Notes: a model not told the origin generated them from the sequence alone. Shown: positions 35,283-45,294, numbered from the stretch's first letter. The stretch is 64,000 nt of DNA from Desulfurellaceae bacterium bin18 (GCA_002238415.1 MPMI01000019.1:1-64000), one strand, 5' to 3'. Numbers and translations are program-made.

Positions 35283-35867
35283 ATGGCCATGAAAATCGGC
35301 ATCGTCTCCGATATCCACGCCGACGCACCGGCCCTCCAGCGCGTGCTCAACGACATGCCTGCGACTGATTTATTATTATGTCCCGGAGACGCGGTGAGTG
35401 AATACCGTTTCTGCCCGGACACGGTCTCTCTTCTGCAAGAGGCGGGCGTGCACTGCATTCAGGGCAATCACGAGGTCGTTCTTTTTGGTGGCCGTAACCC
35501 CGCCTACCTGAAAAAATGTCAGGAGAAATTTCCGGCAGCATCGCTCGCCTTTCTGGCAAACGCCCCACTCAGCCAGGAGTTTGCGTGCGACGGCCTGCGA
35601 ATTCTCATGATCCACGCCAGTCCGTGGGAACCCTATGAGGAATACATTTATCCGGGCAGCAAGCGCTTGGACGAGTTCGCCGCCCTGCCCTATGATATGG
35701 TCTGCTTCGGGCACACCCATGTTCCGTTGGTCCACCAGGCGGGCGACGTGGTGGTCATTAACCCAGGCTCGTGCTCACAGCCGCGCGACCAAGACCGGCG
35801 GGGCGCCTATGCGCTATTTGATACCCAGACGAGAGAAGGAACGATTCATCGGGTGGAGCTGACCTGA
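35283..35867 (+). CDS. YfcE/MJ0936-type metallophosphoesterase
   Basis: A 194-residue calcineurin-like phosphoesterase. Metal motifs: GIVSDIHAD (D-x-H), LLCPGDAVS (GD), CIQGNHEV (GNHE), MIHASPW (H) and CFGHTHVPLV (GHTH). It probably hydrolyses phosphodiesters. Start ATG 35283 with AGAGGAAG upstream; the frame extends back into the repeat region and is not used. It is independent of the BKACE operon. Confidence 0.88.
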   Translation: MAMKIGIVSDIHADAPALQRVLNDMPATDLLLCPGDAVSEYRFCPDTVSLLQEAGVHCIQGNHEVVLFGGRNPAYLKKCQEKFPAASLAFLANAPLSQEFACDGLRILMIHASPWEPYEEYIYPGSKRLDEFAALPYDMVCFGHTHVPLVHQAGDVVVINPGSCSQPRDQDRRGAYALFDTQTREGTIHRVELT

Positions 35868-35947
35868 ATCCGGGTGTGCTTTTGTCCGGGTCCAGGCGCT
35901 CCTGTGACGCCTGTCCATGACCACACGAAAAAAGGAGACCGTCTGCC

Positions 35948-37243
35948 ATGCGTAAGCAACAGCCCCAGGCTCATCTCTCTCCCCAGCAGGATGAACAGAT
36001 CAGAACGCCGACAAGTCGGCGCACGTTTCTAAGAAATGCCGCGCTGGGCGCGGTCGGCGGTGGTGCGGCGCTGGCAGCCGGCTGTGAATATAAAACCCAA
36101 CTGTTTCTGTTGGGCCGGCCTGAAACCGAAGCAGAGGAAAAAAGCCCGGACTGGCAGCAAGCTCGCATTCGCAGCTATCGGCCATTGGGCAGGACGGGAA
36201 TGGAAATGTCAGATATCTCGTTCGGCTGCTCAGGGCTCGACAACGCGGATGTCGTGCGACGGGCCATTGACCGGGGTATCAATTATTTTGATACGTCTCC
36301 GGATTATTCACGGGCCGGGTCGGAAAAAACATTAGGCCAAGGCATTCAAGGCTATCAGCGCGACAAACTCTTTATCGTTTCCAAGTTTTGCACGACACGG
36401 GGCCATCTGAGCGATACGACCCCGGTCAAAGATGTCATGGCTGCGGTTGAAGCCAGTCTACAGAGAATCGGCACCGACTATCTTGATCTGGCTCATATTC
36501 ATGCCTGCAATTCTATCGAGCGGCTCATGAATCCAAACATCCACGAAGCCTTTGACCGCCTCAAAGAGCAGGGGAAACTCCGTTTTCTCGGCGTCTCATC
36601 CCATACCCCGCGGCTCGAAGCCGTCATGCGTCACGCGGTGGACAGCGATCGCTTCGATGTCATCATGGTCGCCTATAATTTTCGCAACTGGCCCGAGCTG
36701 ACAAATATTTTCCACGATGCCAAGCGGAAGGGGGTCGGCGTGGTGGCCATGAAGACCCTCAAGGGGGCGCGCCATAGCGCGTTGTCGAATTTTACCCCAA
36801 CCGAACGGGAATCGTTCTCCCAGGCTGCCTTTAAGTGGGTCTTGTCCAATCCTGACGTGAGCGGGCTGGTGGTCACGATCGGCTCCTTCCACCACATCGA
36901 CGAATACCTGCACGCCTCCGGGCAACCGTTTCAGCAGGCCGACCTGGCATTGCTCGAAAAATACGACCGGCTTGTTGCCAACGACTATTGTCCGCCGGGC
37001 TGTGGTGAGTGCTTGTCTTCCTGTCCGTCCGATGTGCCGATCGATGATGTCCTGCGCTACGCCATGTATTATGAAAACTACGGCCAGCAGCGGGTGGGGA
37101 TGGAAGAATATGCCCGGCTTCCACTCGCCCGGAACGCTTCCCAGTGTATCGACTGTCGTGCTCCGTGCGAAAGCGCGTGTCCACATCAGATTCCGATTCA
37201 GGCCAAACTGCTCCGGGCAGACCGGATGCTCCGATTCGTGTAG
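35948..37243 (+). CDS. Tat-exported aldo/keto reductase with C-terminal 4Fe-4S domain
   Basis: A 431-residue protein. A twin-arginine signal ([19 protein letters not shown]) ends at a lipobox-like AAGC. The aldo/keto reductase barrel follows, with Asp/Tyr ([11 protein letters not shown]), Lys (IVSKF) and His (LAHIHA). The C-terminus carries ferredoxin-like cysteines: [14 protein letters not shown] and [13 protein letters not shown]. It is likely periplasmic or membrane anchored and cofactor loaded before export. AAAAAAGGAGA precedes the ATG. moaC starts 9 bases after the stop. Confidence 0.9.
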   Translation: MRKQQPQAHLSPQQDEQIRTPTSRRTFLRNAALGAVGGGAALAAGCEYKTQLFLLGRPETEAEEKSPDWQQARIRSYRPLGRTGMEMSDISFGCSGLDNADVVRRAIDRGINYFDTSPDYSRAGSEKTLGQGIQGYQRDKLFIVSKFCTTRGHLSDTTPVKDVMAAVEASLQRIGTDYLDLAHIHACNSIERLMNPNIHEAFDRLKEQGKLRFLGVSSHTPRLEAVMRHAVDSDRFDVIMVAYNFRNWPELTNIFHDAKRKGVGVVAMKTLKGARHSALSNFTPTERESFSQAAFKWVLSNPDVSGLVVTIGSFHHIDEYLHASGQPFQQADLALLEKYDRLVANDYCPPGCGECLSSCPSDVPIDDVLRYAMYYENYGQQRVGMEEYARLPLARNASQCIDCRAPCESACPHQIPIQAKLLRADRMLRFV

Positions 37244-37251
37244 GTACCAGC

Positions 37252-37749
37252 ATGAAAAAACTGAGTCATACGGACTTCCAGGGTCGCGCCCGGATGGTTG
37301 ATGTGGGAGCGAAATCCGCAACTGAGCGGGAGGCCATCGCAACCGGTACTGTCCATATGCGCCCGGATACGCTGCGACTCATTACCTCCGGTCAGATGCC
37401 CAAAGGCGATACGCTCGCGGTCGCTCGTGTCGCCGGTATCATGGCGGCCAAGAAAACGCCGGAACTCATCCCGCTGTGCCACCCGCTTTCCATTTCCTCG
37501 GTTGCTGTTGAGTGTACGCCGGACGAAGAAAAGGGCCGCATTGATATTGAAGCGCGTGTCAAAGTCAACGGACAAACCGGAGTGGAAATGGAGGCCCTGA
37601 CCGCGGTTTCCGTCGCCGCGCTGACCGTTTATGACATGTGTAAGGCCGTAGAGAAAGACATCGTCATCTCGGACATCAGTCTCAAACACAAGAGTGGTGG
37701 AAAAAGCGGTACCTACGTCAGGGCGACACGCTCACATCGACCGGAATGA
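37252..37749 (+). CDS. moaC: cyclic pyranopterin monophosphate synthase
   Basis: 165-residue MoaC, second step of molybdenum cofactor synthesis. Signatures: [63 protein letters not shown] and the C-terminal KSGG. Start ATG 37252 by homology; it follows the Tat reductase gene with 8 intervening bases. No other moa/moe gene is in the window. Confidence 0.96.
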   Translation: MKKLSHTDFQGRARMVDVGAKSATEREAIATGTVHMRPDTLRLITSGQMPKGDTLAVARVAGIMAAKKTPELIPLCHPLSISSVAVECTPDEEKGRIDIEARVKVNGQTGVEMEALTAVSVAALTVYDMCKAVEKDIVISDISLKHKSGGKSGTYVRATRSHRPE

Positions 37750-37860
37750 CCCATCCCGATCAAGAAAACCCCTTTGATAAAGGGCTCTCAATGCAGGGAG
37801 GGGATTGAATTTCTTCGGGGAAAATGGAACTCTGGGCCGGAAGCTGAGAGGGACCCCACT

Positions 37861-38490
37861 ATGAAGAGCCGTACGTCTGAGAAGCCCGCCAAGAAGAAGA
37901 CGAAAAGTACGACGGCGGCGAAATCCGCGAAAAAACAAGTGAAAAAGTCGGTCAGAGCCTCTGCCAAGAAAGAAACAGTCGCGAAAAAAGTCAAAACGGC
38001 AGCCAAGAAAAAAACACCAACTGAAGCAGCCGCCAAGATACTCCCTCCGGAGCCGACTGAAGTGAAAACCGCGTCCCCCCCTACTCCTCCCCCACCAGAG
38101 CCAGTCCCTCCCCCGGTTACCCCTCCCCAAGCTTCCGACCAGGAAATCGAAGAGGAATCCTCGCCGGCCGCCACGCCTCCGGTTTTTGTGAAGCGAGACC
38201 TGATCGGACCGGATGGGAGTGTCCGTCCCGGCTGGGAAATGTGGATCGGTGACCATTGCTTTGGACGGGCGGATAGTAAGGACCTGCTGCTGGCCAGCTT
38301 TGAACGGCTCCAGAGTCCGCCGAGTAGTTTTCACTGGCGTGAAGTCCGCAATCGGATGCCGATACGCGGCCGCACAAAACGGCCCGTGGCCGCACCAGCT
38401 ACGGAGCCGGTGGCAAACAGCGAAGAGGAACTGATCGATGAGCTGGAAACCGTTGAGGGAACACCGGCACCGGACGTTTCGTCAGACTGA
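37861..38490 (+). CDS. Lys/Ala-rich histone-H1-like tail protein
   Basis: A 209-residue protein with three zones. Residues 1-60 are Lys/Ala/Thr-rich (KPAKKKTKSTTAAKSAKK) like histone H1 or AlgP tails. Residues 63-85 are proline-rich. A compact C-terminal segment (VKRDLIGPDGSVRPGWEMWI, then SKDLLLASFERLQ) follows, then an acidic tail. The basic part would bind DNA or RNA; the C-terminal segment is unrecognised. ATG 37861 follows GAGAGGG. A strong terminator follows the gene. Confidence 0.72.
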   Translation: MKSRTSEKPAKKKTKSTTAAKSAKKQVKKSVRASAKKETVAKKVKTAAKKKTPTEAAAKILPPEPTEVKTASPPTPPPPEPVPPPVTPPQASDQEIEEESSPAATPPVFVKRDLIGPDGSVRPGWEMWIGDHCFGRADSKDLLLASFERLQSPPSSFHWREVRNRMPIRGRTKRPVAAPATEPVANSEEELIDELETVEGTPAPDVSSD

Positions 38491-38516
38491 CGCGGCAGCG
38501 CACTCGACAAGTGAGG

Positions 38517-38550
38517 AAAAAGGATACTCTGAAGTGGGTGTCCTTTTTTT
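38517..38550 (+). terminator. rho-independent terminator after the histone-like gene
   Basis: AAAAAGGATAC pairs with GTGTCCTTTTT (11 bp, one G-U), 10-base loop, then a run of T (seven T in total from 38544). Confidence 0.9.
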
Positions 38551-38634
38551 GTATGGGCTTCACACCGGTTGTCGCTCAGTTTTTCAAGGGGCCCGGCCGT
38601 AAACAGGTCGTACAGGAGAAGAGAGGGGCGCGAT

Positions 38635-39528
38635 ATGGAACGGATTGGTTTCATCGGACTGGGGATTATGGGGAAGCCCATGGCTCGGAATCTCCTCAAG
38701 GCAGGCTACCCGCTGACCGTTTATAATCGAAGCGACGGCCCGGCTGAGGCATTAGTTGCAGAAGGAGCCGTCGCCGAGGCATCGCCCCAAGACGTGGCAG
38801 CAGATGCGGATATCATTGTGACCATAGTCACGGATACTCCTGATGTTCAGCAGGTGCTCCTCGGGGAGAGCGGCGCCATACACGCCATTACGCAAGACAA
38901 TATTGTTATTGACATGAGTACCATCTCCCCCACAGCAACCCGGGAAATGGCGAATATCATTCGAGGAAAAGGGGCGTCTATGCTCGACGCCCCGGTCAGT
39001 GGCGGAGAGGGAGGAGCCATCGCGGGAACGCTGTCCATCATGGTTGGTGGAGAGGAGGCTGTCTTCAATCGGTGTTTGCCCGTCTTCGAAACCCTGGGAA
39101 AAAACATTGTGCATGTCGGGCAGAGCGGGGCGGGTCAGCTCACCAAATTGTGCAACCAGATTGCGGTAGCGGTGACCAATCTGGCGATGAGCGAAGCCTT
39201 GATTTTTGGCGCGAAGGCCGGGCTGGACCTGAAGAAAATGCAGCACGCCATTCAGGGTGGAGCCGCAGGTTCGTGGCAACTCTCGAACCTCGCCCCCCGT
39301 GTTCTGGAGCGAGACTTTGCCCCTGGTTTTATGGTCAAGCTCCAGCAAAAAGACCTGCGGCTCGTGCTGCAAGAGGCCGACCGTTTGAAACTACCCCTGC
39401 CCGCCACAGGCCTCGTCCATCATCTCTTTCATGCCCTTGAGAGCCGGGGAGGCGGAGACGAGGGAACACAGGCATTAGTCAAGGTCTTGGAACAGCTCGG
39501 TGGAGTTGAGGTGAAACAAGAGAACTAA
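38635..39528 (+). CDS. beta-hydroxyacid dehydrogenase (GarR / 3-hydroxyisobutyrate type)
   Basis: A 297-residue NAD(P)-dependent dehydrogenase. The dinucleotide loop GFIGLGIMGKPMARNLLKAG, substrate motif DAPVSGGEGGAIAGTLSIMVGG and the catalytic Lys region GAGQLTKLCNQI are all present. It may reduce tartronate semialdehyde or oxidise 3-hydroxyisobutyrate. GAGAAGAGAGGGG precedes ATG 38635; an upstream in-frame start at 38569 lies next to the terminator and is not favoured. Confidence 0.92.
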   Translation: MERIGFIGLGIMGKPMARNLLKAGYPLTVYNRSDGPAEALVAEGAVAEASPQDVAADADIIVTIVTDTPDVQQVLLGESGAIHAITQDNIVIDMSTISPTATREMANIIRGKGASMLDAPVSGGEGGAIAGTLSIMVGGEEAVFNRCLPVFETLGKNIVHVGQSGAGQLTKLCNQIAVAVTNLAMSEALIFGAKAGLDLKKMQHAIQGGAAGSWQLSNLAPRVLERDFAPGFMVKLQQKDLRLVLQEADRLKLPLPATGLVHHLFHALESRGGGDEGTQALVKVLEQLGGVEVKQEN

Positions 39529-39551
39529 GCAAAAAGAGAGCGAAGCCAGCC

Positions 39552-39598
39552 AGGGAAGAGTAGAGCGATAGCTGAAATGGCCCGCCCTACTCTTCCCT
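39552..39598. terminator. bidirectional terminator hairpin
   Basis: AGGGAAGAGTAG pairs perfectly with CTACTCTTCCCT (12 bp, 23-base loop), located between the dehydrogenase (plus) and the convergent muconolactone-isomerase-like gene (minus). Confidence 0.6.
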
Positions 39599-39607
39599 TT
39601 GCACAGC

Positions 39608-39928
39608 TTAACCTTGGGACAAAGTCTTCAAATCTTCGGCCCAGTTTTCGTACGGACGCAGGGGCAGGATTTCTACATCTGAGACAATATGCGCGTAACC
39701 GAGATTCCAGATCGGCAGTCCATTGATCGCTTGGTCAAGCATATCGCCTGACTCAACATCCATAACCACCACCACTTCGGGTTTACCCGCAACCTTCCAA
39801 ATCCCCCGAATAACGCCGGCTTCCTTCGCTCCCAGGGCAGCTTCGGACTCCTTCCGCCAAACGGTATAAAAGTCTTTGTTCGACATATCGGCAGGTTTGT
39901 TAATCCTCGCCTTGAACATCAGCAGCAT
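39608..39928 (-). CDS. muconolactone delta-isomerase-like small protein
   Basis: A 106-residue ferredoxin-like-fold protein of the CatC family: MLLMFKARINKPADMSNKDF at the start, then VVVMDVESGDMLDQAINGLPIWNLGYAHIVSDVEILPL. CatC isomerises muconolactone in the beta-ketoadipate pathway. No catA/catB genes are nearby, so it may serve another ring-opening route. AAAGGAGA precedes ATG 39928, which decides against the longer frame. Confidence 0.8.
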   Translation of the reverse strand: MLLMFKARINKPADMSNKDFYTVWRKESEAALGAKEAGVIRGIWKVAGKPEVVVVMDVESGDMLDQAINGLPIWNLGYAHIVSDVEILPLRPYENWAEDLKTLSQG

Positions 39929-40074
39929 AACGGTCTCCTTTCTGTCGTGCACAATACGCTGACACGACCTATACCGACCTGCTCCGCGTTCGTCAAATAT
40001 ATCTCGCCCAACGCTCTCACATGAGCCCATATTTTCTGCGAACGGTGGAAAAGTGAAGGGGGATCAGGTATGGT

Positions 40075-41895
40075 GTGTATATCCTGATGGCAACAATATC
40101 TAGTGCGTTCTGGGCTCCCCCCCTACAAGGGGAGGTAGCCCACCACACGCCAAGCGAGAAAATTCTGGCACGGCTGCGCTGGCTCGCCTTGGGGGTCGGA
40201 GCAGGGTTGCTCTGGTTCAATCCGCCCGTCCTCTACCAAGCCGCCGCGCCATACTGTCTTCTTGGTAGCGCCCTGTACTGTTTCTTCGGTCAATATTTTG
40301 CCTACCGTCACTATAAAGGGACGCCGCTGCCCTTTCCCATCGGGCTGAGTGACGTGGTCTTTGCTGCTGTGCTGTGTGGAGTCAGCGGCGGGCTGTTGAG
40401 CCCGTTGTCCGTCTATTTATATGGACTCACCCTGATCGCAACGCTCCGCTTTGGCTGGCAGGCGGGCTTTGGTATGGCACTCGTTGCGAGTCTCGCCTCC
40501 GTTCTGCTGCTCTTCCTTGCTCCACCCTCATCCGCCTCAATCCCGGAACTCTACCCCAGCCTCGCCCTGCGCTGTACCCTGCTGCTTGGCATTGCCGGTC
40601 TGGCCGGTCTTTTTTCTGCACAGCACCTCTCGCAGGATAACGCTCCGAAGACGATTCCAAACTCCCTGCAGGCCAATCCAATCGAGACCCTTCAAGAGAA
40701 ACTCGCGCTCTTGGAAATTGACCCTCTCCTCCAACAGCTTGTCAATGAAGTGTTACGGCGTATTCCCTGCCGCGGTGTGTGCGTTATCCTCCTCGACCCC
40801 GACACCCGCGCTTGCGTCAAGGTCAAAACGGCGGGAACTTTTCCGACGCTTACACCTTCTATCTGGGATCATTCCTTTGCTGCAGAGGGCGCTCTGCAGG
40901 TAGCGCTTACCCTTGGGCTCAGAGTCCTCAATACCTCGCAGGATATTTATGCTCGTTTGCAAGCGCTGTCTGAAAAAGAACTGGCCCAGCGCCATCTCCT
41001 CATCCATCAACTTGGCAATGATTCGTTACTCGGCTGCTTTCTCTTGTCGGATAGAAAGCATCGTGAAGGCTTTCGTCCTCAAGACAGCAAGGTCCTGGCG
41101 GATATTGCGCAGTATGCGCTCCCTGCCGTGCAGCGGGCCTACACACTTGCTGAGGCCCACCGGTCGGTGACGGAGCTACGCGGCCTCCTCCACACCGTGC
41201 TCAATGCGCAAGAAGAAGAACGCCAGCGTATTGTCAGCGAATGGCATCACCAGATAGGAGAACGACTCTTTCGTGTCTTCCAGGATTTTCACGGCTTTCA
41301 GGAATTCGTCCTGCAACATGCTCCGGCAGGTCGTGAGCGTTTTACCAAACTGGCCTCTGAGTTGGATACAATTTCCGTGCTCGTCCGCCAGTTTACCAAC
41401 GGATTGTTGCCCCCCGTGCTCGAAGACTTCGGTCTTGTCCAGGCACTCCGTGCCTATGTAACCGACCTGCAGGAGCAGGAGCCATTTGAGGTCGTCATGC
41501 AGGCGGATGACGGGGACCGGTCCCTGCCGACCCAAACCAGTCGGACGCTTTTTCGTATTACCCAAGAAGCCCTCCACAATGTCCAGCGGCATGCCAAGGC
41601 CAACCGGGTGCAGATTGCTCTGACCTTCGAGCAGCAGGGTGTGTCGCTCATGATTAAAGACGATGGACAGGGTTTTCAGCCGGAGCAGTCCCTTCCCGGC
41701 CATTACGGTCTGCTCTACATGCGAGAGCAGGCGGTCTCCTGTGGCGGACGTTTCTCAGTGCAAAGCCAGCACGGTCGCGGCACCGAGGTGCGGGTAGAAC
41801 TCCCTATCACGGAAGACCCTGCCCCTGCACCTGACACAAACGCGGAGAGCTTTCCGCCGGCACCACCCGCCTCCTCACCCGTGTCCGAGTCGTAA
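40075..41895 (+). CDS. membrane sensor histidine kinase, NarX/DegS type
   Basis: A 606-residue kinase. About five to six membrane helices span residues 35-185. A GAF-like domain follows (LVNEVLRRIPCRGVCVILLDPDT…DIAQYALPAVQRA), then a HisKA_3-type box QEEERQRIVSEWHHQIGERL with His391 as the likely phosphorylated residue. An HATPase domain ends the protein (FRITQEALHNVQRHAKANRVQ; IKDDGQGF). No response regulator is adjacent, so it is an orphan. GTG 40075 or ATG 40087 may be the start. The first codons overlap a CCCCCCTACAAGGGGAGG repeat-like stretch. Confidence 0.85.
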   Translation: MYILMATISSAFWAPPLQGEVAHHTPSEKILARLRWLALGVGAGLLWFNPPVLYQAAAPYCLLGSALYCFFGQYFAYRHYKGTPLPFPIGLSDVVFAAVLCGVSGGLLSPLSVYLYGLTLIATLRFGWQAGFGMALVASLASVLLLFLAPPSSASIPELYPSLALRCTLLLGIAGLAGLFSAQHLSQDNAPKTIPNSLQANPIETLQEKLALLEIDPLLQQLVNEVLRRIPCRGVCVILLDPDTRACVKVKTAGTFPTLTPSIWDHSFAAEGALQVALTLGLRVLNTSQDIYARLQALSEKELAQRHLLIHQLGNDSLLGCFLLSDRKHREGFRPQDSKVLADIAQYALPAVQRAYTLAEAHRSVTELRGLLHTVLNAQEEERQRIVSEWHHQIGERLFRVFQDFHGFQEFVLQHAPAGRERFTKLASELDTISVLVRQFTNGLLPPVLEDFGLVQALRAYVTDLQEQEPFEVVMQADDGDRSLPTQTSRTLFRITQEALHNVQRHAKANRVQIALTFEQQGVSLMIKDDGQGFQPEQSLPGHYGLLYMREQAVSCGGRFSVQSQHGRGTEVRVELPITEDPAPAPDTNAESFPPAPPASSPVSES

Positions 41896-42028
41896 TCGCA
41901 CCCACGTTGTCGCGACCCTGGCTTCACCGGAACGTGCCTGCTCCGTATTGAGCTTCACATTCTTTGGCAGACCCGATAGCATAGCGGCCCAGGCACGTTG
42001 CCGTCTCGACCATACGGGAGTTTGTCAC

Positions 42029-43159
42029 ATGAAGTTTCACCTTTTCATCTATGCCACCCTAGGCCGTCGTCACGAACTCGAAGCCGGCATGGCGGGCAAG
42101 CGGCCCGAACTCTACCAACGCATGCTCGGTGAAGTGGCGGAGTATGCCCAGTTTGCGGACGAGGTGGGCTACGCCGGCTTTGGGCATCCCGAACATCATC
42201 TGCAAATCGAAGGCTTTGAAGCCAGCAACGAGCCAGGCTTGTTGTCCATGTGGATTGGTCAACATAGCAAAAAGCTCCGCGTAAACATGGTGGGCTGGGT
42301 TGCGCCAACGCATAATCCTGTCCGCACCGCAGAGTATATTGCGACCCTCGACCACATGCTCAAAGGCCGTTTGGCAGTCGGCATGGTGCGGGGCTATCAG
42401 GCGCGCTGGGTGCATAATTTTCGCATCCGTCCCGACCTAAACGCGGTCGGCGACTGGAATCGCAATTCGGAAGACGACAATATGAACCGCGAATATTTTC
42501 GTGAGTTCGTCGAAGTAGTGCTCACCGCTTTGAAAGAAGATACCTTCAGCTATCAGGGCAAATACTGGACGATTCCACCTGAGGACTTTGTCAATCCGCA
42601 CCAGCAAGGGGTGTATACGCAATATGGAACTGGTGTAGATGCGGATATGCGCATCCGCGAGATTGGTATTGCGCCCAAACCATATCAAGACCCGCACCCG
42701 CCCATCTACGGCGGTTTCACCCATAGTATGCGCACGGCGCTCTTCTGGGCACGCTACGGCGGTAAGCCTATCGTCCTGGCCTCAGACCTCGATTTCTGTC
42801 AACGGCTGTGGTCCGGCTATCACGAGGAGGCGCTGAAACACGGTCATGATATTCAGCCCGGAGACGAGGCCGCCTGGGGCGGCGCAATGATCTGCCATAA
42901 AAACACCTCGACGGCGCAGGAGTGGCTGACCGACCCCATGTGGATGTGGGACACTTGGTTTACCCCGTTTGGCCAGGGACATCCTGAGTTATTGGTTGGC
43001 GACCCGGATACGATTTCTCGTCGTATTGAAGAAGCGAGCAAGAAATTCCCCATCAAAGAGTGCTTTCTCCTCATCCAGCAAGGGATTCATGAGCGTGAAC
43101 AGGTGCTCAGTTCGCTTGACCTGTTCGCCAACAAAGTCATGCCTCGCTTTGCCGATTAG
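42029..43159 (+). CDS. LLM-class flavin-dependent monooxygenase
   Basis: A 376-residue luciferase-like enzyme: FGHPEHHLQIEGFE, LKGRLAVGMVRGYQARW and PYQDPHPPIYGGFTHS. It belongs to the same broad branch as the enzyme at 2490-3737. ATG 42029 is chosen because the conserved first strand MKFHLFIYAT starts there. A 12-bp hairpin and then the hyuA gene follow, so a shared transcript is possible but not certain. Confidence 0.87.
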   Translation: MKFHLFIYATLGRRHELEAGMAGKRPELYQRMLGEVAEYAQFADEVGYAGFGHPEHHLQIEGFEASNEPGLLSMWIGQHSKKLRVNMVGWVAPTHNPVRTAEYIATLDHMLKGRLAVGMVRGYQARWVHNFRIRPDLNAVGDWNRNSEDDNMNREYFREFVEVVLTALKEDTFSYQGKYWTIPPEDFVNPHQQGVYTQYGTGVDADMRIREIGIAPKPYQDPHPPIYGGFTHSMRTALFWARYGGKPIVLASDLDFCQRLWSGYHEEALKHGHDIQPGDEAAWGGAMICHKNTSTAQEWLTDPMWMWDTWFTPFGQGHPELLVGDPDTISRRIEEASKKFPIKECFLLIQQGIHEREQVLSSLDLFANKVMPRFAD

Positions 43160-43192
43160 AGCGCGCATGCTTTCCCAAGGTATCCTCTTTCA

Positions 43193-43222
43193 TGCAGCGC
43201 GGTCACAGGGGACCGCGCTGCA
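43193..43222. other. 12-bp hairpin between LLM and hyuA
   Basis: TGCAGCGCGGTC pairs perfectly with GACCGCGCTGCA across a 6-base loop (ACAGGG), ending 18 bases before the hyuA start. No T run; it may attenuate or occlude the hyuA ribosome site. Confidence 0.6.
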
Positions 43223-43240
43223 CGCCTGTCCCGGACGCTA

Positions 43241-45277
43241 ATGACTACGACCGTTGGCATCGATATTGGCGGGACATTTACCGATGTCCTGGTCTATAAC
43301 GGCAACGGCTCCGTCTTTCGCAAGAAAATCCCGTCCTCGTCCGACCCGGCCGAGAGTCTTCACACGGCTTTTTCTGTCCTCCGTACGCAGCATCTGAGCC
43401 CAGGCACGCTCCTCTACAGCACGACGCTTGCCACGAATGCCTTACTCCAACACCGCCTGCCGCGTATCGGTCTGCTCATCACCGCGGGCTTCCGCCATAT
43501 TTTGGAGTTGAACCAGCCCCAACAAGAGCCAGACGACGGCTCCTCTCCGTCCCTGCCTTCTCGGCCAGTGGTTCCGCTTGAAGACATCCACGAGGTGACC
43601 GAACGGCTTGATGCCCAGGGAAATGTACACATATCCATTGCCGCAGAAGAGGTACCGGCAATAGCAGCCTGGTGTCATGCCCAAAACCTGAAGACTCTTG
43701 CCATCTCGCTCTTACACAGCGCTCGCAACCCTGAGCCGGAGCGGCGGCTGAGAGCCTTGCTGCTCGCGGAAGATTCCTCTCTACATGTGTTGCTCTCGTC
43801 CGATGTTCTGCCCGAAGCACGCGAATATGAGCGCACCGCGGCCACCTGTCTGAACGCGGCCCTCCAGTCGTTGCTGGGAGCCCATCTCAGTCGGATAGGG
43901 CGCTCCATGCAGGAGGGCGGCCTGCACCAACCGCCGCTGGTCATGCAGTCGTCCGGCGGACTGCACGGCGGAGAGCGTGTCAGTCAGCGGCCTTTGACAA
44001 CCGTTTTCTCGGGGCCGAGTGCGGCAGCGGTCGCCATGGCCCGCATTGGAGCCGCCAGCGGATTCTCCAACTTGGTCACGTTTGACATGGGTGGTACCTC
44101 AACTGATATCGCCCTCGTCCGGGCCGGCCAGCCAGTGCTCACCACACACGGCCAAGTCGGCGGACATCCGCTCCGCACACCCATGGTCGATATCACCTCC
44201 ATTGGGGCGGGCGGCGGCTCCATTGCCCAGGTTGACCCGGATACACGCTGGCGCGTTGGTCCGCTCAGCGCTGGCGCCGATCCCGGTCCGGGCTGTTATG
44301 GCAGAGGCGGAACACAGGTGACTGTCACCGATGCCAACCTCCTCCTGCATCGTCTCCCCCCGTCGCTGCTTGGCGGAGCGCTTCCTCTTTCACAGGAAGC
44401 GGCTGAAGAAGCGCTCTTTGCATTTGGACAGTCGCGTTGCAAAAGCGCTACAGAAACCGCCCAAGACATCGTCCAATTGGTGAATCACACCATGTGTGGA
44501 GCCATCCGTCGCGTGTGTACGCAGCGCGGCCTCGATCCTCGGGAGGCGACTCTGATGGCCGGAGGCGGAGCCGGTCCGTTGCACGCCGCCGACCTGTCAG
44601 CCCTGCTCGGCATATCAACAGTCGTGGTTCCAGCCCAGCCGGGGTTTGCCGCCCCCTTCGGCTTATTCTATGCCGATGTCCGGGAGGATTATGCCGCGCC
44701 CGCCCCACCCGACGCCACGCTTGATCCCCAGCGGCTGACTCACCTCTTTACGCAGCTCGAACACCAGGCTGAGGCCACCTTGAGTCAGCAATCCATACCG
44801 GCCGCGCCCAGAAAGTTCAGGCGGTCAGCGGATTTTCACTATGTCGATATGTCAACCCATCTCACTCTCGACATTCCACAGGGCAGGCTCACTAGCGATA
44901 TCCTCCACCAGGCAGTCACCCAGTTTCATCACCAGCACGAGCAGCTCTGCGGCTTTTCTTTTCAGGGACGAAAAGATGTCCACCTGTCCACCCTACGGAC
45001 AACCGCTATTGCCACGCGGCCAAAGCCGGCGCTGCCCACGATCGCCGAACAGACCGGCCCCGTGCAGCCGATAGACACACGCTCAGTCTTCTTTTTTGAA
45101 ACGCGCGGTTTTCTGACCTGTCCGGTCTATACACGAACGCACCTCGGGGCCGGGGCTGCCCTCACTGGCCCGGCGGTGGTTGAACAGTACGATGCTACCA
45201 CGCTCATCCCGCCGGACTGCCGAGCCAGAGTCGATCAGTTTGGCACGCTGATTCTGAAGCGCACTATTTCCCAATAG
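43241..45277 (+). CDS. hyuA: hydantoinase/oxoprolinase subunit A, copy 1
   Basis: A 678-residue ATP-dependent amidohydrolase subunit of the HyuA/acetone-carboxylase family. The ASKHA phosphate loops GIDIGGTFTDVLVY and VTFDMGGTSTDIALV are present, as is AGGGAGPLHAADL. It normally needs a HyuB partner (here at 48808). It opens 5-membered imide/lactam rings such as hydantoin or 5-oxoproline at the cost of ATP. The protein is slightly shorter than copy 2 and clearly diverged from it. Confidence 0.92.
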   Translation: MTTTVGIDIGGTFTDVLVYNGNGSVFRKKIPSSSDPAESLHTAFSVLRTQHLSPGTLLYSTTLATNALLQHRLPRIGLLITAGFRHILELNQPQQEPDDGSSPSLPSRPVVPLEDIHEVTERLDAQGNVHISIAAEEVPAIAAWCHAQNLKTLAISLLHSARNPEPERRLRALLLAEDSSLHVLLSSDVLPEAREYERTAATCLNAALQSLLGAHLSRIGRSMQEGGLHQPPLVMQSSGGLHGGERVSQRPLTTVFSGPSAAAVAMARIGAASGFSNLVTFDMGGTSTDIALVRAGQPVLTTHGQVGGHPLRTPMVDITSIGAGGGSIAQVDPDTRWRVGPLSAGADPGPGCYGRGGTQVTVTDANLLLHRLPPSLLGGALPLSQEAAEEALFAFGQSRCKSATETAQDIVQLVNHTMCGAIRRVCTQRGLDPREATLMAGGGAGPLHAADLSALLGISTVVVPAQPGFAAPFGLFYADVREDYAAPAPPDATLDPQRLTHLFTQLEHQAEATLSQQSIPAAPRKFRRSADFHYVDMSTHLTLDIPQGRLTSDILHQAVTQFHHQHEQLCGFSFQGRKDVHLSTLRTTAIATRPKPALPTIAEQTGPVQPIDTRSVFFFETRGFLTCPVYTRTHLGAGAALTGPAVVEQYDATTLIPPDCRARVDQFGTLILKRTISQ

Positions 45278-45294
45278 GTTGGATTATTTATCTC

